Shown piece after piece: positions 58,352 to 64,000 of a stretch of DNA of 64,000 nt; the first letter of the stretch is position 1, and every line of letters starts with the position of its first letter. The DNA is taken from NCBI RefSeq assembly GCF_000237925.1, contig NC_031497.1, forward strand, positions 15,178,770-15,242,769, read 5' to 3'. This stretch comes from Schistosoma mansoni (lineage: Eukaryota > Platyhelminthes > Trematoda > Strigeidida > Schistosomatidae). The notes below the pieces were generated by a model, which saw only the letters and a list, made by a program, of their open reading frames with translations, was not told the DNA's origin and did no database searches. Position numbers and translations under genes: made by a program.

Positions 58352-61300
58352 ATGGGGATAAACGAACAAGATCAAGAAGAACATCCTATCGGACAGAAAG
58401 ATGAAAATACTGTTGTTCCTAGTACTCCCATTTTTATGGATCAGGATGACAGTACAAATTTTGCCAACACAATGAAAGATAGATTCAGAAGAAAAGAGCA
58501 GTCGAAGGTGACAGGCAATTCACATATAAAAAGATGCAAAAGGCTTTTGTCAGCAAAAGGTAATGTCGTTAGATATATTTACCTAAAAGTTTCTGAAATA
58601 TAGATCACTGGTATACTGACCCAGATCAATTAGAATACCTAAATGATTGCAGGTTACGTGGAGCTTTGCCCTCAGGGTACTTTGTTCGACATCTAAAGGA
58701 CGAGAGCCTAAGCCTGAAATATAGTGTTTTAGGACTTAAAAAACTCAAGCCAATTTTTTCCAGCATTTCAAACAGCTTGAATATAACACAACTGGATCTT
58801 ACCAACTCCTGTCTTAACGATGAGGTAATGATGCTGCACAAGCATGTTTAACACAAGTTTGATGAGTAGAAATGGTTGTCATATCAACTTCAGTGGGAAA
58901 TTTTAAAATATTTCTTCCAAAGGTTTGTTTCGGTTAAATTCATAGGCCTTGTGGCAGAATATCACAACACTCTTCCTGTATCTAAAGAACCGCAGTATAA
59001 CAGTGCCGAGACGTGTATGGAGATTTTTAAGTAGTTTGAAAGATTGTTTGCAAACCATTTTCCTTGTTCTTTTAAGCAACTCGCCTTTGCAAATACTCAT
59101 ATGTTACACATTATGAATCCACTACTTTTGTTTTGAACCTGCAGTTTTCTTAGTGTTGTCCTTGTGCGATGAAAAGGATGCTGGCGCTCCAAATTTAGGG
59201 AACTTCTGCTATAATTCCTCGTTAGATCTCTAAGGAAAACCACGTTGTCATTTTTGTCCCGAGAATTACATATAAGCTAGATGGTCAGTCATATTTTTCC
59301 TAACAATGATTGTTAAGTCTATTATGCGTGACTTTATTCTCAGCTTTTATGCTTTGAATCTGTTTTTTTATTTATTTGGAATTGGACTCGAAATTATCTT
59401 AAATAAAGCCGTGAAATGTCTTGCAAATAAATCACGATATTTAATGGCTTTGTAGCTGTAAATAAATCCCCAAAATCAATAGCTCTGTAAGTGTTCGGCA
59501 TCCGGTGCTGTCCACATTAGTTTTAATGGACTCACCTAGCTGAAGGCGCTCGGTCATGAATCCGCAAAAGATCACGGTTTGGAACGGCATGCTCAACGTC
59601 TCTTGCGATCACTAGCCAGTTTAGATCAGTCACTCCTCGATATATTGATAATCACTGGGTGGGCGCGATTCAGTTATATAAAGTGGTACTGGTAAAGTGT
59701 TGTCAAGTACAATACCTGTGGCATCTTCGGCTCTGACTATTTTTACATATTCAGTCTTTTGTAATGAAAAACCTCATACCAAAACAGTATTATGACAACT
59801 TTCGCACTAGTAACTTTTAAGTTCTTGACCCTAGATTATTCAACTTGATGTATCTAAAGCTTCTCCAAAGTTATTAGCCCCCACAGGAACAAATGCACTG
59901 GTTGATTCAGGCAGTTTACTCATGTTAAGTAACAAGGGGAGCAAATGTCATGTTTTACGTGGAAATGTGAAGGAATCGGTAGATTTTAAGAAAATGGATA
60001 CTTTCTCATTTGAGCGGAGCGTGACTCTATTGAACAAAGGGTTTCATGGCAGTGTTTGTAGTTAAGAAGCCCCCAAAAACGTAATAAACCTTGTGAAGGA
60101 TCTCTATCTGGATGCTATTGACTAATTCAGAGCTAACGGCCAGCTGTTTGCAAGATTCTTAACCTCAAGTGGCATTTATTGCGGTCACCTACTATCCTAT
60201 TTTCTAGTTCATTGATGTCTTGCTGAAAACACAACATTTTTTGCCAAGTTTTTCAAGGTTTTATCATATACCCGGAAGTTTGATCATAGAATAAAAATAC
60301 GCTGGTAGTATAGTTCTGTTTGTAAAAGAAGCTGAAAAGAATATAGAGTTTTTGAATCACTTTGGGCGACAATACTGTCATGCTTGAGATGTTTTCCTCT
60401 GCGTTTACATGCAAACGGTTGCTTCAGAATTGGTCTTCACCAACCCTTTAACTAAGAATAGGGAATGAAGTAGTTTGGTAAATCGACCACTTCGCTAATT
60501 TTGGAAGTCTGATCAGCCTCAGTTGGTTAGTGTCTGTGAAATTTTAACACGAAATAAAAAAACGACTGCTATTTGTCAACTTGTATCCGTAAAGTAAGTA
60601 AAATATCTGCCTTCCAATCAAAAGACCAGTTTATTACCCAGTAGTTTGCTCAGTTCCACTTTATGGGTTTGAAACATGATCGTTAAGAACAAAGGACATT
60701 TGTAGGTCACTAGTATTCGGCCATAGGTTTTTCTGAAGTATTACCCATGTATATCTTGGGCAACCACGTAAGCAATCCTTGAGCTTCGAACCGGTTGATG
60801 AGACATTTTCTAGTATAGGAAAAAGTGGATGAAAGCTAGGAGTGACCAAATCAAAATATGACAGAGGTTCATGAAGACTATATCACCGTTGATGTGAGCA
60901 ACGTTGACAAACACGAATAGACTTGATTGAAATCTGAGCAATGACCGCGATCAGTGGTTAAAAACTGTGGTTGACATAATTCACGGTGGTCCATAGTGGG
61001 GAAGATGCATTCGCTGTTTGTTATCATCACAATCTTTAATTCCCGTATTCACTTATACATACACTTTAACTCTGTATTTTCAAACTACATTACTAACGGT
61101 TGGTCTTTCCTCTTACCATCGCTACTAAATTAGTTTGACCCTGTTTCCTGTTTTAATCTCATCATGCTAATCACGTTTGAAAAGTTAAGCCAGCTTATAT
61201 CTTTTACAGACTCTGCATTGGTAATCACAAAATGAATGAAGCTGCCATAAGTTTAGAGTAGAATTTTCACACCTGTTTAAAGTTAATTGATATGATTCTA

Positions 61301-64000
61301 AAAAGCTCACTATTAAGACATTCTTTTCACTAACAATATTGAGTGTCAAGACTTCCTGTAAGACTGACTGGATCTTAGATACAAAAATATTGTCCAATCC
61401 AACTAAGCTTCCGCGATCATTTCTGGCTTAAGTTAGTTGAGGTCTGAAACCAAAAACTGAATGTATTTCAAGGACCTTAATGGAGTAACTCATGTCTTCC
61501 CACCCGGCTTTGACGTACAGTCTCCGTCCTCCTGTTGTAATGAATCACCATTATCTGGACACTTCTAACCCTTTGACAGCCATTAGTGTACACTGACTCA
61601 TCTATTTATCTTGGAAATGTCAATTGCGCTATTGGTTTGGTTTTCAACTAAATCTCAGGGACGACTCAATGGGTTCACTTGAATTTAAACAACGTTTGGG
61701 ACCTGTAGGGTAGTTGAAATTTCGTCTTTCAATCAATGTGAGGATAAACCTAACGGCAGCCTTCTCCTGATTACTTTTTGACTATGGATTCTAGTCCATA
61801 AAATTAAGAGATATAGGTGGGCTCTGAGTGTTTAGTCGCAGGTGGTCATTTATGGGAGGACCATAAGGTGAGTACTGTTGATTTAAGAGTACCAGGCCGA
61901 GAGAGAATTCTGGTTGATGGAATTGAAAGAATAAGCTTAGTCGAGAGATTTAAGTATTTTCCGAAAAAAAACCTGTACACTAGTCAGTTTTCAATCGGGT
62001 AGGAAATACTTGATTTGTGTTCCTCGGATCTTTCATCATTTAATTGTTGTTCAGTTATTAAGGTAAATTTGGAGAGTAAGTTAAGAATGATCTTTTTCCA
62101 CAAACTCTGGTTTGGATGATAAGTTAATACATTTCTCATGATAATGTGACTTCACATTCTGATGACTTTTCACTTTTTTAATAGTTGCACTGTTTATTCA
62201 GTTCACTTTTATCGTTAACTGAAGTCAGAGTCACCAATTCACACTCTTCACGCTACATGGATTACAAAAAATGATCAGTATAAAACCTGTAGATCGAAAT
62301 TCAGTTTAAAAAGATTGAGTTAACCGTTATTTCTTCAAAACCGTTCATCGATTCATAGAACAGTATAGACACTGTGGGTACCATTTTTCACTATAGTCTT
62401 TATTAAGTATACTTAAGCCATTGAATTATATTTGTTTTAATTGCTGACACCAGTTCTTATGACAAATTTTATATATACATCATTATTTTCAAGTTAATGA
62501 CCTAATCACTATTCAAGTGGATATCTTTTTTCAAAAAATATTCGATTTAGCTCTATCTCATCATTTATTTTAAAGATTATTCGTAAGTATTAGTTATTAT
62601 TAAATTAACGTTTAATTAAAGTTTTAGAACCTGTATAAAGATGAATATAACTTATAACAGACACACTCCTTTTTAACTCAGATAATCTAAGACACCATAT
62701 CATTCGATGTCTGTCTAATGTTTATTTTCACAACAACCAGTTTTTTAAACATATGCTGTTTTAGGAATTATAATTTGAAGTAGTTTTTCAACTGGTTATA
62801 CCAATCTGTATTCTTTCGAAAATCACACATTCTAACTGTATGACATACTAGTTTTCATTTTTTCACATATACTATCATCCCATACTGGAGGTTCAGTAAC
62901 GAATTTAAAACGTTTTAAACAAAAGCAGTTCATTTTAAAGTGATTATTAGTTACAACAGTTGAATTACTGGACTTGTTTCGCAAAAATACATGTGCATAT
63001 TTAAAAGGCATATCTTTTTCTATTTGCAAGGTTTATGGAAATTTTAATAAGAGACGAAATATACATTTCTTTACCATCATAATGTTTTAACGACCAATTA
63101 GAATTAAGAATTTTAAATAGCGAACTTCAGAATAAATCTAAACGGTACAAATTAGTTCTGTTTTGGAAGTACAAATATCAACAAAGAAAACTTTCTTTTA
63201 AATATTGTTACCTAATCCCCATAAGTACTTGAGTTGAGTAGCATAATGAAATATACTTTCATTTTAGTATAAACACCAGTTGTCATAAGTAATAATACTT
63301 TCAGTTCCAGCCGTTTGATCTTAAAATATATTTTTTACAATATCATCTTTGATTCAGTACATTTGTCATCAGTCATGAAGTGACGAATGTTAGATAGTTT
63401 GAAGTCATTTAAGATGAATTTGTCGGATGCTGATCCATAAACAGGATGCAATCACACAATATGACAGATGGATAACTGTTGATGATATTAAACTACCAAT
63501 CAAATGTCACAAATCAACTGAGACTAATGCCACGACTACTAACCAGATGATAGGGTTTTTTATGTAATAAAACAACGAGTCTTTAATAATATATTCACTG
63601 GAAAACGCACATGACTGGATGTTGTAAACGATTGAACGATATTAGTAAAGTAAATCACCAACATTAAAACTAAGACTTGACTATTAAGCTGTATTCTATC
63701 CATCACATCAGTTTGAATTACTAACCACAGTTAATTTTTAATTTAGCTTCGATTTTACTGATTCCAGTGATTAAAATTTATTGTCTTGTATTGCTGTCTC
63801 GATTTTCAGTGTGTTAATCATTTATGTCACATGCTTCGAGAGAATACATTTATAACTAATCTAAATTTATCTGAAAATCACCTAACTTCCAAATCAGCTG
63901 AATACCTTTGTGAAACACTCTCATCATCAACAGAACTATTGCAACTAAATTTAAGGAAAAATTTATTCGACGATATTGCGGGAAAATTTTTTTCAGAATT
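58352..64000 (+). CDS. Leucine-rich-repeat protein, LRRC74-like (partial)
   Basis: Three exons visible: 58352-58559, 58604-58824 and 63810 to beyond the window edge. Intron 1 is 44 bp and intron 2 is 4,985 bp; phases agree. Residues 1-70 are hydrophilic (MGINEQDQEEHPIGQKDENT onward). Then comes a conserved entry, LRGALPSGYFVRHLKDESLS, and ribonuclease-inhibitor-type LRRs: SLNITQLDLTNSCLNDE, ITNLNLSENHLTSKSAEYLC, and LLQLNLRKNLFDDIAGKFF. The PxSYFxRxL entry before the repeats is a feature of LRRC74A/B as I remember them. LRRs of this type are protein-binding; function is unknown. The protein continues past 64000. Intron 2 contains a Boudicca-type solo LTR and LINE relics. Confidence 0.75.
59451..59729 (+). 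mobile_element. Diverged Boudicca-type solo LTR in LRR gene intron 2
   Basis: Begins TGTAGCTGTAAATAAATCCC, like the LTR at 32350, and follows it throughout (AAAATCAATAGCTC, AGTGTTCGGCAT, TCCTCGATATATTG, GTGGCATC), with deletions leaving about 279 bp. No coding part adjoins it. No exact target duplication. Confidence 0.8.
60480..60800 (+). mobile_element. RTE-like LINE relic
   Basis: A decayed match to the RT C-terminal block of the family at 24395-24739: CTAATTTTGGAAGTCTGATC corresponds to its YLGSLI codons, and later TATGGGTTTGAAACATGATC to its C-terminal LLYGCET-like codons. Confidence 0.55.
61590..61700 (+). mobile_element. Short RTE-like LINE relic
   Basis: Contains TCATCTATTTATCTTGGAAA followed by a GGTTTGGTTTTC stretch that parallels the [14 protein letters not shown] block. 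Very decayed. Confidence 0.35.
61701..63809. other. Remainder of LRR gene intron 2
   Basis: AT-rich. No gene or element recognised. Confidence 0.45.

Overview
The window is eukaryotic and almost certainly from a schistosome blood fluke (Schistosoma or a close relative). Four lines of evidence agree. It carries copies of the Sm-alpha tRNA-derived SINE with its embedded hammerhead ribozyme. It has a Ty3/gypsy element of the Boudicca/CsRn1 type, with a CHCC Gag knuckle and a tRNA-Trp-like primer site, plus RTE-, CR1- and Penelope-type retroelements of trematode character. Its genes mix micro-introns of 31-44 bp with introns of several kb. The base composition is strongly AT-rich. The species cannot be fixed from the sequence alone.

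Four host genes can be assembled exon by exon. (1) RBM8A/Y14, the exon-junction-complex RNA-binding protein, lies on + at 7895-9960 in five exons. (2) A nicotinamide-mononucleotide adenylyltransferase (NMNAT) lies on - from 28804 to 13732, with five small exons spread over 15 kb; its introns hold most of the transposons of the left half. (3) A protein kinase resembling STK33 lies on - from 58035 to 51799 in two exons. (4) An LRRC74-like leucine-rich-repeat gene lies on + from 58352 and runs off the right edge. Genes 3 and 4 are head to head, with 316 bp between their start codons. I worked these models out by splice-site and frame reasoning; there is no transcript evidence.

Layout. 1-7.5 kb holds decayed retroelements: a Penelope RT, a gag-like short-LTR element, a 200-N assembly gap, and a CR1-like fragment split by a solo LTR. 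7.9-13 kb holds RBM8A, with exons 2-5 enclosed by a 723-bp inverted repeat made of LINE sequence. 13.7-28.8 kb is NMNAT, with RTE-like LINEs, a Penelope element with inverted terminal repeats, and an Sm-alpha copy in its introns. 29-32 kb holds Penelope and Sm-alpha debris. 32.35-37.67 kb is a nearly intact Boudicca-like retrotransposon with LTRs that read as identical, inserted beside a CR1-like LINE (37.7-40.1 kb). 41.7-48 kb is an LTR graveyard that includes a 2.26-kb element with 165-bp LTRs and only a gag-like ORF. 48-51.4 kb is AT-rich and has two ribozyme-bearing SINE remnants. 51.8-64 kb holds the divergent kinase and LRR genes.

The strongest observations are these: hammerhead motifs in at least two SINE families and possibly in Penelope terminal repeats; an Sm-alpha insertion of about 1.1 units whose left edge lies within a few nucleotides of the predicted ribozyme cleavage position; the inverted repeat around RBM8A; a chimeric RTE element with two tandem, differently derived RT C-terminal blocks; and a kinase with an insertion of roughly 130 residues between its HRD and DFG motifs. 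No bacterial features, CRISPR arrays, rRNA or functional tRNA genes were seen.
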